DNA of 64,000 nucleotides, taken from contig JABDQH010000073.1 of assembly GCA_013042375.1 (NCBI GenBank), positions 1 to 64,000 on the forward strand, given 5' to 3'. Below the pieces are notes generated by a model. It made no database searches and was not told where the DNA came from. It saw only the letters and a list, made by a program, of their open reading frames with translations. Below are positions 41,060 through 50,831 of this stretch, piece by piece. The translations under genes and the position numbers were made by a program. This stretch comes from Woeseiaceae bacterium. Lineage in GTDB: Bacteria > Pseudomonadota > Gammaproteobacteria > Steroidobacterales > Woeseiaceae. Each line of letters starts with the position of its first letter. The first letter of the stretch is position 1.

Positions 41060-42151
41060 CTAGACATTGAACCGGAAGAGCATTACGTCGCCTTCCCGGA
41101 CGACGTAGTCTTTCCCCTCGAGGCGCAGCTTGCCCGCTTCTTTCGCGCCCTGCTCGCCGCCGAGCGCGACGAAGTCGTCATATGAAATTGTCTCGGCGCG
41201 GATAAAGCCCTTCTCGAAATCCGTGTGAATCTCGCCCGCGGCCTGCGGCGCCGTGGCGCCGACCTTGGTCGTCCAGGCGCGCACCTCTTTCGGTCCCGTC
41301 GTGAAGAACGTCTGCAATCTGAGCAGATTGTAGCCATGGCGAATGACACGATTCAGGCCCGGCTCCTTGGCGCCGAAATCGGCGAGGAACTCGGCCTTGT
41401 CCTCGTCATCGAGCACCGCGATCTCGGCCTCGATCGCCGCGCAAATGGCGACGACCTCGGCGCCGTCCGCGGCCGCGTATTCCTCGACAGCCTTGAGGTG
41501 CGGGTTGTCGACGAAGCCGTCCTCGTCGACGTTGGCCACGTACATGACGGGCTTGTCCGTGATCAGGTGGACGCTTTTCAGGATCTCCTCCTGCAGCTCC
41601 GTCTTTTCGAGCGTGCGGACCGGCCTGCCTTCATCCAGGTGCGCCTTGATACCGGCCAGCGCATCGCGCCGCGCGACGTCCTCCTTCTGCCCCGTCTTGG
41701 CCGCGCGCGTCGCCTTGTCGAGCGCGCGCTCGACGGACTCGAGATCGGCCAGCGCGAGCTCGGTGTTGATCGTCTCGATATCGTCGACCGGGTTGATCGC
41801 GCCGGACACGTGCGTTACGTCGTCGTTTTCGAAACAGCGCACGACATGGGCAACGGCGTTGGTCTCGCGGATATTGGCAAGAAACTGGTTGCCCAGGCCC
41901 TCACCTTTGGATGCGCCGGCGACGAGGCCCGCGATGTCGACGAACTCCATCGTCGTCGGGATGACCTTGGCCGGTTTGACGATGGCCGCCAGCGAGTCGA
42001 GGCGCGGGTCGGGCACCTGCACGACGCCGACGTTCGGCTCGATCGTGCAGAACGGATAGTTCTCGGCCGCGATCTCGGCCGCGGTCAGCGCGTTGAATAG
42101 CGTCGATTTGCCGACGTTCGGCAGCCCGACGATGCCACAGGTAATCGCCAT
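41060..42151 (-). CDS. ychF: YchF/OLA1 family GTP-dependent nucleotide-binding protein
   Basis: 363 residues, the usual length. The P-loop [15 protein letters not shown] is at 8-22, with [22 protein letters not shown] as the switch II region. A coiled-coil domain and the C-terminal TGS domain ([30 protein letters not shown], at about 315-345) are present, ending DVMLFRFNV. YchF binds ATP/GTP and associates with ribosomes in translation and stress. It lies three bases after pth, the normal gammaproteobacterial linkage. Confidence 0.97.
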   Translation of the reverse strand: MAITCGIVGLPNVGKSTLFNALTAAEIAAENYPFCTIEPNVGVVQVPDPRLDSLAAIVKPAKVIPTTMEFVDIAGLVAGASKGEGLGNQFLANIRETNAVAHVVRCFENDDVTHVSGAINPVDDIETINTELALADLESVERALDKATRAAKTGQKEDVARRDALAGIKAHLDEGRPVRTLEKTELQEEILKSVHLITDKPVMYVANVDEDGFVDNPHLKAVEEYAAADGAEVVAICAAIEAEIAVLDDEDKAEFLADFGAKEPGLNRVIRHGYNLLRLQTFFTTGPKEVRAWTTKVGATAPQAAGEIHTDFEKGFIRAETISYDDFVALGGEQGAKEAGKLRLEGKDYVVREGDVMLFRFNV

Positions 42152-42154
42152 ATT

Positions 42155-42745
42155 TCAGTCTACGGTTTGGTCTTTCGTGTGCAGTTTCTTCATGGCCGCG
42201 TTGACGTCGCCGTCGACGAGATCGGGCATCATGTCGATCGCGTCGTCGATGTTGCGTTCGACGGCGGCCTCGACATCGCCCGAGCCGCGCTTCAGGACGT
42301 AATTCGTGACCTTGTGTTTCTCACCCGGGTGACCTACTCCGAGCCGCAGCCGCAGGAAATCCGCGCCGCAGTGCCGGATGATGTCACGCAGGCCGTTGTG
42401 CCCACCGTGACCGCCGCCGGCCTTGAGACGCACGGTGCCGGGCGGCAGGTCGATTTCGTCGTGCGCGACGAGAAGCTCCGCCGGCCTGAGTCGATAGTAG
42501 TCCATGACGGCGCGAATCGGCTGGCCGCTGAGGTTCATGTAGCTCTGCGGTTTGACCAGCCAGACGTCCTCGCCATGCAGGTTGATGCGACAGAAGTCCG
42601 CATCGAACTTCTTCTCGTAGCGATAGCTGCCGCCGTACTTGCGGGCGAGCGCGTCCACGAACCAGAACCCGGCGTTGTGCAGGGTTCGTTCGTACTTCTC
42701 CTCGGGGTTTCCCAGCCCGGCAATGATGCGAATCGGTTTCGGCAT
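42155..42745 (-). CDS. pth: Peptidyl-tRNA hydrolase
   Basis: 196 residues. Signatures: IAGLGNPEEKYERTLHNAGFW with catalytic His in LHNAGF, the conserved KPQSYMNLSGQ, and HDEIDLPPGTVRLKAGGGHGGHNGLRDI (about 93-120). It recycles peptidyl-tRNA released from ribosomes. It lies between rplY and ychF, as usual. Confidence 0.97.
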   Translation of the reverse strand: MPKPIRIIAGLGNPEEKYERTLHNAGFWFVDALARKYGGSYRYEKKFDADFCRINLHGEDVWLVKPQSYMNLSGQPIRAVMDYYRLRPAELLVAHDEIDLPPGTVRLKAGGGHGGHNGLRDIIRHCGADFLRLRLGVGHPGEKHKVTNYVLKRGSGDVEAAVERNIDDAIDMMPDLVDGDVNAAMKKLHTKDQTVD

Positions 42746-42829
42746 GGCGTGCGCATGTTAAACGATACGGGTCAACGCCGCTCCCGGCCATCCATGGCCG
42801 CCGCGGCATAAGTACATCCTTGTACAAAA

Positions 42830-42855
42830 AAAAGACCGCCTCGCGGCGGTCTTTT
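42830..42855. terminator. Bidirectional-form terminator after rplY
   Basis: Eleven-base arms AAAAGACCGCC and GGCGGTCTTTT at 42830-42840 and 42845-42855 around TCGC. On the minus strand a run of T (complement of 42826-42833) follows. It ends the rplY transcript before pth. Confidence 0.85.
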
Positions 42856-42875
42856 CGCAGATTGCGTCGTCGCGC

Positions 42876-43574
42876 TTACTCTTCTGTCGGCTCTTCGCCG
42901 GCGTCTTCTGCGGCAGGCGCCTCTTCGTCGCCAACCGGAACAGCACCCGGCTCGACGCCTTCCTCGAGCTCTTCCGGCTCCTCGATGACCACTTCCTTGA
43001 TGACGTGGATCGAGACCACCGGGCGGTCGGCCTCCTCGCCCTGCGCCAGGGCAGGAATGCTGACGCCCTCGGGCAGCGGAATATCCGACAGCTTGAGCAT
43101 GTCGTCGAGTTCGAGCTCGGTGATATCGAGTTCCAGGTATTCCGGCAGGTGCTTCGGCAGGCAGACGACCTCGACCTCGGTCATCATGTACTGCACCTTG
43201 CCGCCGCCTTCCTTCACGCCCAGGGCGACGTCTTCGCCGAGGAAGTGAACCGGCACGAGCATCTTGATTTCCTCGTCCGCGACGATGCGCTGGAAGTCGA
43301 GGTGCATGATCTGCGGCTTCGACGGATGACGCTGCACGGCTTTCAGGATAGCGGACTGGCTCTTGTCGCCGACCTTGATCTCCAGAATGCTCGAGTAGAA
43401 CTTCTCGTTCTCGAGCTGCTGGACGACGCGGTTGTGGTCGAACGCGAGTGCCCGCGGCGGGCGCCCGGCACCGTAGATGATTGCGGGTACCATTCCGCTA
43501 TGACGCAGGCGGCGGCTCGCACCTTTCCCCTGGTCTTCACGGATATCCGCAATCAGATCAAAATCGTCTCTCAT
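42876..43574 (-). CDS. rplY: Ribosomal protein bL25, Ctc/TL5 long form
   Basis: 232 residues from the ATG at 43574 (GGAG seven bases upstream). An upstream in-frame ATG at 43586 has no ribosome site. The N-terminal 5S-rRNA-binding L25 domain has GKGASRRLRHSGMVPAIIYG, and HLDFQRIVADEEIKMLVPV starts the TL5 C-terminal domain. The acidic tail (EELEEGVEPGAVPVGDEEAP) is typical of the long form. Gammaproteobacteria such as E. coli have the short form, but many environmental lineages carry the long one. Confidence 0.95.
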   Translation of the reverse strand: MRDDFDLIADIREDQGKGASRRLRHSGMVPAIIYGAGRPPRALAFDHNRVVQQLENEKFYSSILEIKVGDKSQSAILKAVQRHPSKPQIMHLDFQRIVADEEIKMLVPVHFLGEDVALGVKEGGGKVQYMMTEVEVVCLPKHLPEYLELDITELELDDMLKLSDIPLPEGVSIPALAQGEEADRPVVSIHVIKEVVIEEPEELEEGVEPGAVPVGDEEAPAAEDAGEEPTEE

Positions 43575-43685
43575 GACGGTCTCCATATCTGATTGATTTT
43601 GCTGATTTTTTCTCAACGACATACCCGCAGAGATCGCGACCAATCGCTGCGGGGGCGCGCATGTTAACCGAAAGCACCTGCCATT

Positions 43686-43807
43686 AGAAGGGGGGACATG
43701 CTCTAGCGTGTCCCCCATCCGGTCGGGATACGTGGCGTAGCCCAGGAAGAACCTGAATTGCGTATCGGACACCAGTGGGGGACACGCTAAAGCATGTCCC
43801 CCCTTCT
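43686..43807. repeat. Paired 32-base inverted repeat (REPIN-like)
   Basis: Arms at 43686-43717 and 43776-43807 are inverted copies with one mismatch, separated by 58 bases. Each arm is itself an imperfect palindrome (GGGGGACATGC...GCGTGTCCCCC). The right arm ends on the stop codon of the hydrolase gene. It sits between that gene and rplY. Confidence 0.85.
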
Positions 43808-44798
43808 ACTCCGCGTGCAGGATGCGCTGCCAGACCGCGCCGAGGTCGCCGCGGTCGAATAGCAGCATCAGGCGCTCGGGCTCTAGCGGCTTCCAGTGCG
43901 GATTGCCGCGTTCGGCGACGACGTGCCGAAATACGTAGCTCGGCTCCTGCCCCATGCGCAGATCGGTGATGACGAGGCGGCCGTCCTCGACGTCGGCCCT
44001 GATGAAATCAGCGGCAAACCAGCGCAGCCGCTGCACTGCCCAGAGATCGCTCGCCTCGGCAAGCGCACGGGTATCGGAGGCGTAGGTCCTGAATGCCATG
44101 CGGCCCTCGTCAATGAGCAGCGAATCGAAGCCTTCCGCATAGCCATCGTCGGTCAACACGACGACCCGCCAGAGAACGGAGTTCAACGGCGTGGGTGTCG
44201 AGAACATGGCCCGGTACTCGACGCCCGCGTCGGCCAGCGCGCTATGTGCCTGTTGTTCTGCCAGCGTCTTGGCAACCCACGTCCAGCCGAGATACGCACT
44301 GCTCAATGCCAGTCCTGCCACCACTACCTTGCTCGCCGACGGCCGCAGTGCCCAGCCGGACAGCGCAATAACCCCGACGATCAGGGGCAACGTGAAGAGC
44401 GGGTCGATAATGAACATCGTCGCCCAGCTGGTCGGCGTCACCGCCAGCGGCCACAGCAATTGCGTGCCGTACGCCGTGTGCGCGTCAATCAGGGGGTGGG
44501 TGACCAGCGCGAGGAATATGCCTGCGAACCAGGGCCGCGGCGCGGCGCGGACCGGCGCCCACCAGCGCCGCAGTGCCAGCCAGATTACAACGGCAACGCC
44601 GGGCAGGACGAACAGGGAATGACTGAAGCCGCGGTGGTAGGTGAAGTTCCGGACCGCGTCGCCAAAATCGATGAAAATGTCGAGGTCGGGCAAGGTGCCG
44701 AGCATGGCACCCGCCAGCAGTGCCCTGCGACGATGCTCGCGCGGCACGCATACCGCCGTCACGCAGGCGCCCAGCGCCGCTTGGGTGATCGAGTCCAA
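43806..44798 (-). CDS. Membrane-bound metal-dependent hydrolase, YdjM/DUF457 family
   Basis: 330 residues with several membrane segments. The N-terminus MDSITQAALGACVTAV, the metal-ligand motifs GTLPDLDIFIDFG and YHRGFSHSLFVLP, and ALVTHPLIDAHTAYGTQLLWP are the family's conserved His/Asp sites. A soluble C-terminal part (about 195-330) has no known role. It starts three bases after the prs stop, so it is read from the prs promoter. It is followed by the inverted-repeat element, and it separates prs from rplY. Confidence 0.88.
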   Translation of the reverse strand: MDSITQAALGACVTAVCVPREHRRRALLAGAMLGTLPDLDIFIDFGDAVRNFTYHRGFSHSLFVLPGVAVVIWLALRRWWAPVRAAPRPWFAGIFLALVTHPLIDAHTAYGTQLLWPLAVTPTSWATMFIIDPLFTLPLIVGVIALSGWALRPSASKVVVAGLALSSAYLGWTWVAKTLAEQQAHSALADAGVEYRAMFSTPTPLNSVLWRVVVLTDDGYAEGFDSLLIDEGRMAFRTYASDTRALAEASDLWAVQRLRWFAADFIRADVEDGRLVITDLRMGQEPSYVFRHVVAERGNPHWKPLEPERLMLLFDRGDLGAVWQRILHAE

Positions 44799-44801
44799 GA
44801 C

Positions 44802-45755
44802 TCAGTCGACGTACAGGGAGGAAACAGACTCCTCGTCGCTGATGCGGCGCATCGTCTCGGCGAGCATCTCGGCGACGGAGAGCTGGCGGATCTTGCTGCA
44901 GGCGTGGGCCTCGCCGTTCAATGGAATCGTATCGGTGACGACCACCTCGTCGAGTTCCGATTCGGCGATGCGGCTGACGGCCGGGCCCGACAGCACGGCG
45001 TGCGTGATGTAGGCCGACACGGTCTCGGCGCCATGGTTCTTGAGCGCCTGCGCCGCCTGGCAGAGCGTGCCGGCCGTATCGACCATGTCGTCAATCATGA
45101 CGCAGTTCTTGCCATCGACTTCGCCGATGATGTTCATGACCTCGGACTGGTTGGCCTTGTCGCGACGCTTGTCGATGATGGCGAGATCGGCGTCGCCGAG
45201 GCGCTTGGCCAGCGCGCGTGCGCGCACGACGCCGCCGACGTCGGGCGAGACGACCATCATGTCCCTGTACTTCTGCTTCCAGACGTCGCCCAGCAGGATG
45301 GGCGAGGCATAGACGTTGTCGACGGCGATATCGAAGAAGCCCTGGATCTGGTCGGCATGCAGGTCGACGGTCAGGACTCGATCGACGCCGGCGGTGCCGA
45401 TCAGCTTGGCGACGAGCTTGGCCGTAATCGGCACGCGCGATGAACGCGGCCGACGATCCTGGCGCGCGAAACCGAAATATGGGATCACGGCCGTAATGCG
45501 GGCGGCCGAGGCGCGGCGGGCCGCGTCCACCATGACCAGCAGTTCCATGAGGTTCTCGGCCGTCGGCGGGCAGGTCGGCTGCACGATGAAGGTCTCGCGG
45601 CCGCGGATGTTCTCGAGAATTTCGACGTTGATCTCGCCGTCCGAGAACCGGCCAACCTGGGCCCGGGCAAGCGGAATGCGGAGGTAGCGAGCAATATCCT
45701 GCGCGAGCTGCGGATGGGCGTTACCCGAAAAAACCGCCATGGTTGCGAGGTCCAC
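44802..45755 (-). CDS. prs: Ribose-phosphate pyrophosphokinase
   Basis: 317 residues, full length. Motifs: [20 protein letters not shown] and [11 protein letters not shown], the PRPP-binding site [18 protein letters not shown], and the flexible-loop [18 protein letters not shown]. It makes PRPP from ribose-5-phosphate and ATP for nucleotide, His and Trp synthesis. It lies directly downstream of tRNA-Gln, the standard arrangement. Confidence 0.98.
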   Translation of the reverse strand: MDLATMAVFSGNAHPQLAQDIARYLRIPLARAQVGRFSDGEINVEILENIRGRETFIVQPTCPPTAENLMELLVMVDAARRASAARITAVIPYFGFARQDRRPRSSRVPITAKLVAKLIGTAGVDRVLTVDLHADQIQGFFDIAVDNVYASPILLGDVWKQKYRDMMVVSPDVGGVVRARALAKRLGDADLAIIDKRRDKANQSEVMNIIGEVDGKNCVMIDDMVDTAGTLCQAAQALKNHGAETVSAYITHAVLSGPAVSRIAESELDEVVVTDTIPLNGEAHACSKIRQLSVAEMLAETMRRISDEESVSSLYVD

Positions 45756-45778
45756 GCTGCCTCCCCTTATTGTCTGAA

Positions 45779-45853
45779 TGGCTGGGGCGGCAGGATTCGA
45801 ACCTGCGATTCACGGGATCAAAACCCGTTGCCTTACCACTTGGCTACGCCCCA
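45779..45853 (-). tRNA. tRNA-Gln (TTG)
   Basis: Cloverleaf on the minus strand: acceptor TGGGGCG/CGCCCCA, D-arm AGCCAAGTGGTAAGGC, anticodon stem-loop ACGGG-TTTTGAT-CCCGT with TTG, T-arm GCAGGTTCGAATCCTGC, and an encoded CCA. It starts with T, normal for tRNA-Gln. It lies upstream of prs, as in other gammaproteobacteria. Confidence 0.96.
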
Positions 45854-45902
45854 ATAGCGAATCCGCGTTGCGGCGCAATTGTGCGGTGAGGTCCGGTGGG
45901 TG

Positions 45903-46502
45903 TCAATTTTCGAAAAATGACCAGCGATCGATGACCATGCGCACGCGCGTATCGGGGTTCGTGGCCGTCAGGATGCGGGGCATTTGCCGGCCGCCGCCTT
46001 CCGCGTAGCGCGAGATCGTGACGGTCCAGCCGCCCTGCTCGAGGCGCCTCAGGCGACCCTTCTCGTCAACCTCCGTCTCGGCCGAAACCGCCGGATCGGG
46101 TATGCCCAGCGCCCAGTAGCGCAGGCTCGTCACGGGGATGGTCCAGCCGTAGCGCCAGTAAAGATCGGTTTCGGCATTCTCGAGGCGGGTCTCGGTGCCG
46201 TCCTTGTCGGTCAGGCGTACCGTATCGCCCTCGCCGTCGATGCGCACGGTGCCGATGCCGAGCGGCCCGCCCACCGACGCGTCGAACGCATCGCCCTGTT
46301 GCGCCCAGTCGAATCGTCCGTTGAAGCCTTCATCGCCTGCCTTGACGGCGATGCGGCCGCGAAACTGCCAGTTGCGAAGCGCGCCGAGCACTGCGTTGCG
46401 CGTCTCCCACGTATCCATGGCGGGCAGCTGGATCGAAGCCGGCAGGGTCGCGCAGCCGGCGAGCACCAGCAGCGCCAAGACAAGAGACGCCCTACGGAGC
46501 AT
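45903..46502 (-). CDS. lolB: Outer-membrane lipoprotein LolB
   Basis: 199 residues. The lipoprotein signal ends LVLAGC (Cys17). The LolB core has NWQFRGRIAVKAGDEGFNGRFDWAQQGD, GPLGIGTVRI, and TDLYWRYGWTIPVTSLRYWALGIP (about 113-136). LolB accepts lipoproteins from LolA and inserts them in the outer membrane, relevant here because many lipoproteins are encoded in the window. It overlaps the TPR gene by 11 bases. The usual downstream ispE is absent. Confidence 0.94.
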   Translation of the reverse strand: MLRRASLVLALLVLAGCATLPASIQLPAMDTWETRNAVLGALRNWQFRGRIAVKAGDEGFNGRFDWAQQGDAFDASVGGPLGIGTVRIDGEGDTVRLTDKDGTETRLENAETDLYWRYGWTIPVTSLRYWALGIPDPAVSAETEVDEKGRLRRLEQGGWTVTISRYAEGGGRQMPRILTATNPDTRVRMVIDRWSFFEN

Positions 46503-48174
46503 CGGTGAAGAGGCGCTGGCGCACGTCCTCCAGCAGTTCGCTGTCCGACGTCATTTCCTCGGCTGCCTCGAGCCGCTGCAGCGCTTCGTCGCGTCGCCCG
46601 AGCGCGACCAGGGTCTCGACGACGTGTGCGGCAACCTCGTGGTCCGGCAGCTTGGCATAGGCGCGTTCGAGCTGCGCGAGCGCTTCCTCGAAATTGCCCA
46701 GCTTGAACAGCACCCAGCCGAGGCTATCGATGATCGCCGGGCTGTCCGGGTCGTACTTGATCGCCTTGCGGATCAGCTTTTCGGCTTCGCGGTAACGATC
46801 GGTGCGATCGGCCAGCGTGTAGCCGTAGGCATTGAGAGACAGGGCGCTCTTCGGCCATCGCCGGACGGCGTCGGCGTAGCTGGCGAGCGCTTCGTCGACG
46901 CGGTCCATGCGCACGAGGAGCTCGGCGCGACTCAGGATCGTGCTCTCGTCGTCCGGCCGGAAGCGAACGGCCATATCGTAGTACTTGAGCGCCTCGTCGT
47001 ATTCGCGGGCCAGCGCCAGCACCATCGCCCGGGTTTGCGTGGCCGCGACGGCATTCGACGGCGAGTCGTCGGCGAAGTCGTCGAGCAGTTGCACCGCGGC
47101 CTTCAGGTTGTCGTTCTCCTCCACCAGCAACACAGCCGCGCGCCGCTGCGCGGCGATCGCGTTCGAGCCGCGCCGTACCCCGCTGTAGAAACGGATGGCG
47201 CGATCGATTTCGTCCCGCTGATCCGAGATGCGCCCGAGATAGAAGAGTGCGTCCATGCGGAACTGGCCGCTCATCAGTATGTCGTTGAAGTCGTCCCACG
47301 CGGCGTCGAGCCGTCCCTCGTGGAAGTTGATGATAGCCATCAGGCGCACTGCATCCGTGCGGCCGGACTGCTCCAGCAGAATCTGGTTCACCTGGCTCAG
47401 CGCGTCGTCGGCGCGACCGGCCATCATGTAGAGTATCGCCAGCTCCATGCGCGCGTCGGGATCGGGATCGAAATCGTCGCCGATGATCCGCGCCGTGTAG
47501 TCGATCGCTTCGTCGACATCACCGCGCGCCAGCAGTGCACGCGAGTAGAGCAGTTTCGACTTCAGGTGCTCGGGATCGAGTTCGATCGCCCGCTGCACGC
47601 GTTCGATAGCGTGGTCTACATCACCGCTTCTCAAAGCGAGCGTGGCAACGGCGTAGTGCGCCAGCGAGGAGTCGCCGTGCGCTTTCGCGAGGGTGCGCAT
47701 GATCGCATCGGCATCCGCGGGATCGCCATCTTCGGACAGGTAGGGCAACAGCTTGACGAGCTGCTCGCCCGGCGGCCCGTCTTTCTCGTTGACCAGGCGC
47801 GCAAAGTGCCGCTTCGCGGCCCGGGTATCGCCCGTGCGGTAGCTGAGCTGTGCGAGGAACAGGCGCGCTTCGCGACTGTCACCGTCCAGCTCGACCCAGC
47901 GTTTCGCCGCGCGCAGGGCTTCCTCGTCGAACCCGTATACGAGACCCGTTGCGGCTGCCTGTCGGGCGACGTCGGGGTTGTCGCTGAGTTCCGCTGCCTT
48001 GCGATACTCGACGACCGCCATAAGGTAGTCGTCGCGCTGCAACGCCATCTCGGCCTGCAGGATATAAGCGTTGACGTCGGCGTAGTCGGGTTCATCGGCG
48101 GCAGCGGCGGGACCGGCCAGGGCGACCAGCACGCTCAGCACGAGCGCGGCCGGCCATCGTCGGGGTTCATGCAT
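46492..48174 (-). CDS. Secreted TPR-repeat protein
   Basis: 560 residues. A signal peptide (about 1-26, ending PAAAADE) is followed by tetratricopeptide repeats along the whole length, for example AEMALQRDDYLMAVVEYRKA, HAIERVQRAIELDPEHLKSK and YREAEKLIRKAIKYDPDSPA. It corresponds to the TPR protein commonly upstream of lolB in gammaproteobacteria. It is periplasmic or outer-membrane associated. It diverges from hemA and shares that promoter region. Confidence 0.92.
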   Translation of the reverse strand: MHEPRRWPAALVLSVLVALAGPAAAADEPDYADVNAYILQAEMALQRDDYLMAVVEYRKAAELSDNPDVARQAAATGLVYGFDEEALRAAKRWVELDGDSREARLFLAQLSYRTGDTRAAKRHFARLVNEKDGPPGEQLVKLLPYLSEDGDPADADAIMRTLAKAHGDSSLAHYAVATLALRSGDVDHAIERVQRAIELDPEHLKSKLLYSRALLARGDVDEAIDYTARIIGDDFDPDPDARMELAILYMMAGRADDALSQVNQILLEQSGRTDAVRLMAIINFHEGRLDAAWDDFNDILMSGQFRMDALFYLGRISDQRDEIDRAIRFYSGVRRGSNAIAAQRRAAVLLVEENDNLKAAVQLLDDFADDSPSNAVAATQTRAMVLALAREYDEALKYYDMAVRFRPDDESTILSRAELLVRMDRVDEALASYADAVRRWPKSALSLNAYGYTLADRTDRYREAEKLIRKAIKYDPDSPAIIDSLGWVLFKLGNFEEALAQLERAYAKLPDHEVAAHVVETLVALGRRDEALQRLEAAEEMTSDSELLEDVRQRLFTDAP

Positions 48175-48290
48175 ACATCGTCGTCCGGTTACTGCTTGCC
48201 TTTACAGAGACAGGGAACTCGCCGTTCAGTTCGCTTATCATACGTATTCCGAAGTTCTCGAGCGCCATGTTGGGCGCCAACCCGTTGCGT

Positions 48291-49544
48291 ATGCCGCTGC
48301 AAATTCTCGGCCTGAACCATAACACGGCACCTGTGGAAATACGTGAGCGAGTCGCCTATGCGGGCGACCAGGTTGGCGACGCGTTGCAGCGGCTAGTTTC
48401 GTTCGATGCCGTGGACGAAGCGGTTCTCTTATCGACGTGTAACCGCACCGAGATCTACGCGGTCAGTGACGACGGCGGACGCGAGCAGATCCGGGAATGG
48501 CTGAGCACCGATCGGGGTCTGGGCGACGCGATTGACGGCTCGCTGTTCACGCTCGACGACGAGGATGCCATTCGCCACATTTTCCGGGTTGCCTGCGGCC
48601 TCGACTCGATGGTGCTCGGCGAACCACAGATACTCGGCCAGCTAAAGGACGCCTTCCGCCATGCCCAGGGCGTGGGCACTATCGGCGGCAACCTGAGCCG
48701 CCTGTTCCAGCACACGTTCGCGGTCGCGAAAAAGGTGCGCACCGACACGGAGATCGGCGCCAGTCCCGTGTCGGTGGCATCGGCGGCCGTGCACCTCGCG
48801 CAACAATTCTTCGCCGGCTTCAAAAGGCACACGGCCCTGCTCGTCGGTGCCGGCGTAACGATCGAGCTCGTCGCGAAACACCTGGTCAGCAACGAGATCG
48901 GGCGCCTGTTTGTCGCCAATCGCAGCATCGAGCGGGCGCAGGAGCTCGCCGGGCAGTTCGGCGGGTTTGCGCTGCCGCTGTCCGAAATCGAAGGCACGCT
49001 GCCCGAGGCCGATATTCTGATCACGTCGACGGCGGCGACCGAGCCCGTGGTGACCGCGGCGCAGGTCGAGGCGGCTATCAAAGCGCGCAGGCGCAAACCG
49101 ATATTCGCCTGCGACATCGCCGTGCCGCGCGACATCGAAGCGGCGGCGGGCGATCTCGCGGATTTCTACCTGTATACGATCGACGATCTCGACAGGGTCA
49201 TACTTGAGAATCAGGGTAGTCGCGAAGCTGCCGCCGTCGAGGCGCATCGCCTGCTGGACGATGAGATTCGGCGTTACATGGCCATCGAGCGTTCGAAGCA
49301 GGTCGCGCCTTTTATCTCGACGCTGCGGGAATCGCACGAAGCGGTCCGCAAGCAGGTTGCCAAGAAGGCGCGCCGGCGCATGGCGCGCGGCGAATCGGCC
49401 GAGGACGCGATCGAGTTTGCGACGGCGTCACTGATGAAGAAGATGCTGCACAGGCCCAGCGTTGCGCTGCGCAAGGCCGGCGAACAATCCGATGCGGAAC
49501 TGATCGCGGCGGCACGCAAGCTGTTCGGTCTCGACGAGACTTGA
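48291..49544 (+). CDS. hemA: Glutamyl-tRNA reductase
   Basis: 417 residues from the ATG at 48291, which aligns with the usual start ([16 protein letters not shown]). An in-frame ATG at 48267 is an alternative. The catalytic Cys is in [29 protein letters not shown], the NADPH-binding region [16 protein letters not shown] and a C-terminal dimerisation domain are present. It converts glutamyl-tRNA to glutamate-1-semialdehyde, the first step of heme synthesis. That makes it relevant to the octaheme cytochrome encoded nearby. prfA follows after one base. Confidence 0.96.
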   Translation: MPLQILGLNHNTAPVEIRERVAYAGDQVGDALQRLVSFDAVDEAVLLSTCNRTEIYAVSDDGGREQIREWLSTDRGLGDAIDGSLFTLDDEDAIRHIFRVACGLDSMVLGEPQILGQLKDAFRHAQGVGTIGGNLSRLFQHTFAVAKKVRTDTEIGASPVSVASAAVHLAQQFFAGFKRHTALLVGAGVTIELVAKHLVSNEIGRLFVANRSIERAQELAGQFGGFALPLSEIEGTLPEADILITSTAATEPVVTAAQVEAAIKARRRKPIFACDIAVPRDIEAAAGDLADFYLYTIDDLDRVILENQGSREAAAVEAHRLLDDEIRRYMAIERSKQVAPFISTLRESHEAVRKQVAKKARRRMARGESAEDAIEFATASLMKKMLHRPSVALRKAGEQSDAELIAAARKLFGLDET

Positions 49545-49545
49545 G

Positions 49546-50631
49546 ATGAAAGAGTCGATTCGTCTCAAGCTCGAATCCGTGCGCGATCGATTCGAGGAAA
49601 TCGCGGGCCTTCTCGCCGACCCGGTCGTCATTGCGGACCAGAACCAGTTCCGTGATCTGTCGAAAGAGTACGCGCGCGTCGAACCGGTCGTGCAGTCGTT
49701 CCAGCGCTACGAGGGAATACTCGACGACATCGCCGCGGCCGAGGAAATGGCCGGCGACGCGGACATGGACGTACGGCAGATGGGCGAGGAAGAACTCGCG
49801 GACCTCGAGGCGCGGCGCGAACAACTGCTCGCCGACCTGCAAAAAGCGCTGATTCCGCCCGACCCCTACGACGACAGCAATGTCTACCTCGAGATTCGCG
49901 CCGGCACGGGCGGTGACGAAGCCGCGATATTTGCGGGCGACCTGTTCCGCATGTATTCGAAGTACGCCGAGACCATGCGCTGGCAAATCGAGATTCTCTC
50001 GGCGCGCGAAGGCGAGCACGGCGGCTTCAAGGAGATCATCAGTCGCATCACGGGCAGCAAGACTTACGCGAAACTGAAGTTCGAGTCGGGCGCTCACCGC
50101 GTGCAGCGCGTCCCGGCGACCGAATCTCAGGGCCGCATCCACACCTCGGCCTGCACGGTCGCCGTGTTGCCCGAGCCCGATGAGGTCGAGGAGGTCGACA
50201 TCAACACGGCCGACCTGCGCATCGATACCTATCGCGCGTCGGGTGCCGGCGGGCAGCATGTCAACAAGACGGACTCGGCCGTGCGCATTACGCACCTGCC
50301 GAGCGGAATCGTCGTCGAATGCCAGGACGAGCGTTCGCAGCACAAGAACAAGGCGCGGGCGCTGTCGCTGCTGCAGGCGCGCCTGCTCGACCAGCAGGTG
50401 GCGGCACAGGAAACAGAACAGGCCGCGCAGCGCAAACTGCTCGTCGGCTCGGGCGATCGCTCGGAGCGCATCCGCACCTACAATTACCCGCAGGGCCGCG
50501 TCACCGATCACCGCATCAACCTGACGCTCTACAAGCTCGACGAAATCCTCGCAGGCAGCCTCGACCAGGTCATCGAACCGTTGACCAACGAGTACCAGGC
50601 CGACCAGCTCGCCGCACTCGGCGAACACTGA
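49546..50631 (+). CDS. prfA: Peptide chain release factor 1
   Basis: 361 residues. The stop-codon-reading motif PAT lies in [16 protein letters not shown]. The GGQ peptidyl-hydrolysis motif is at 235-237 in [17 protein letters not shown]1 ends translation at UAA/UAG. It is coupled to hemA (one-base gap). The usual next gene prmC, which methylates the GGQ Gln, is displaced to 55054. Confidence 0.98.
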   Translation: MKESIRLKLESVRDRFEEIAGLLADPVVIADQNQFRDLSKEYARVEPVVQSFQRYEGILDDIAAAEEMAGDADMDVRQMGEEELADLEARREQLLADLQKALIPPDPYDDSNVYLEIRAGTGGDEAAIFAGDLFRMYSKYAETMRWQIEILSAREGEHGGFKEIISRITGSKTYAKLKFESGAHRVQRVPATESQGRIHTSACTVAVLPEPDEVEEVDINTADLRIDTYRASGAGGQHVNKTDSAVRITHLPSGIVVECQDERSQHKNKARALSLLQARLLDQQVAAQETEQAAQRKLLVGSGDRSERIRTYNYPQGRVTDHRINLTLYKLDEILAGSLDQVIEPLTNEYQADQLAALGEH

Positions 50632-50636
50632 GCGTT

Positions 50637-50831
50637 TCAATCCTCGTACTGGAAAATCTCCTCGATAGGTAGCCCGAACAGGCGCGCAGCCTTGAAGGCG
50701 AGCGGCAGACTCGGATCGAACTTGCCTTTCTCGATCGCGTTGATGGTCTGCCGCGACACGTCGAGCTCCCCGGCCAGTTGCGCCTGGGTCCAGTCGCGCT
50801 CGGCGCGCAGCACCTTGAGACGGTTTTTCAC
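50637..50831 (-). CDS. Small XRE-family helix-turn-helix regulator
   Basis: 64 residues. The sequence LRAERDWTQAQLAGELDVSRQTINAIEKGKFDPSLPLAFKAARLFG (8-53) is a complete HTH_3 domain, and IEEIFQYED ends it as in YgzD/YozG-type mini-regulators. It overlaps by four bases the membrane-protein gene upstream, a conserved pairing in which the regulator controls the pair. Confidence 0.92.
   Translation of the reverse strand: MKNRLKVLRAERDWTQAQLAGELDVSRQTINAIEKGKFDPSLPLAFKAARLFGLPIEEIFQYED

Noticed and set aside
46195-48315. 706-codon frame opposite the TPR gene
   Set aside because: Antisense to a protein with clear TPR repeats. It also overlaps the hemA start region.
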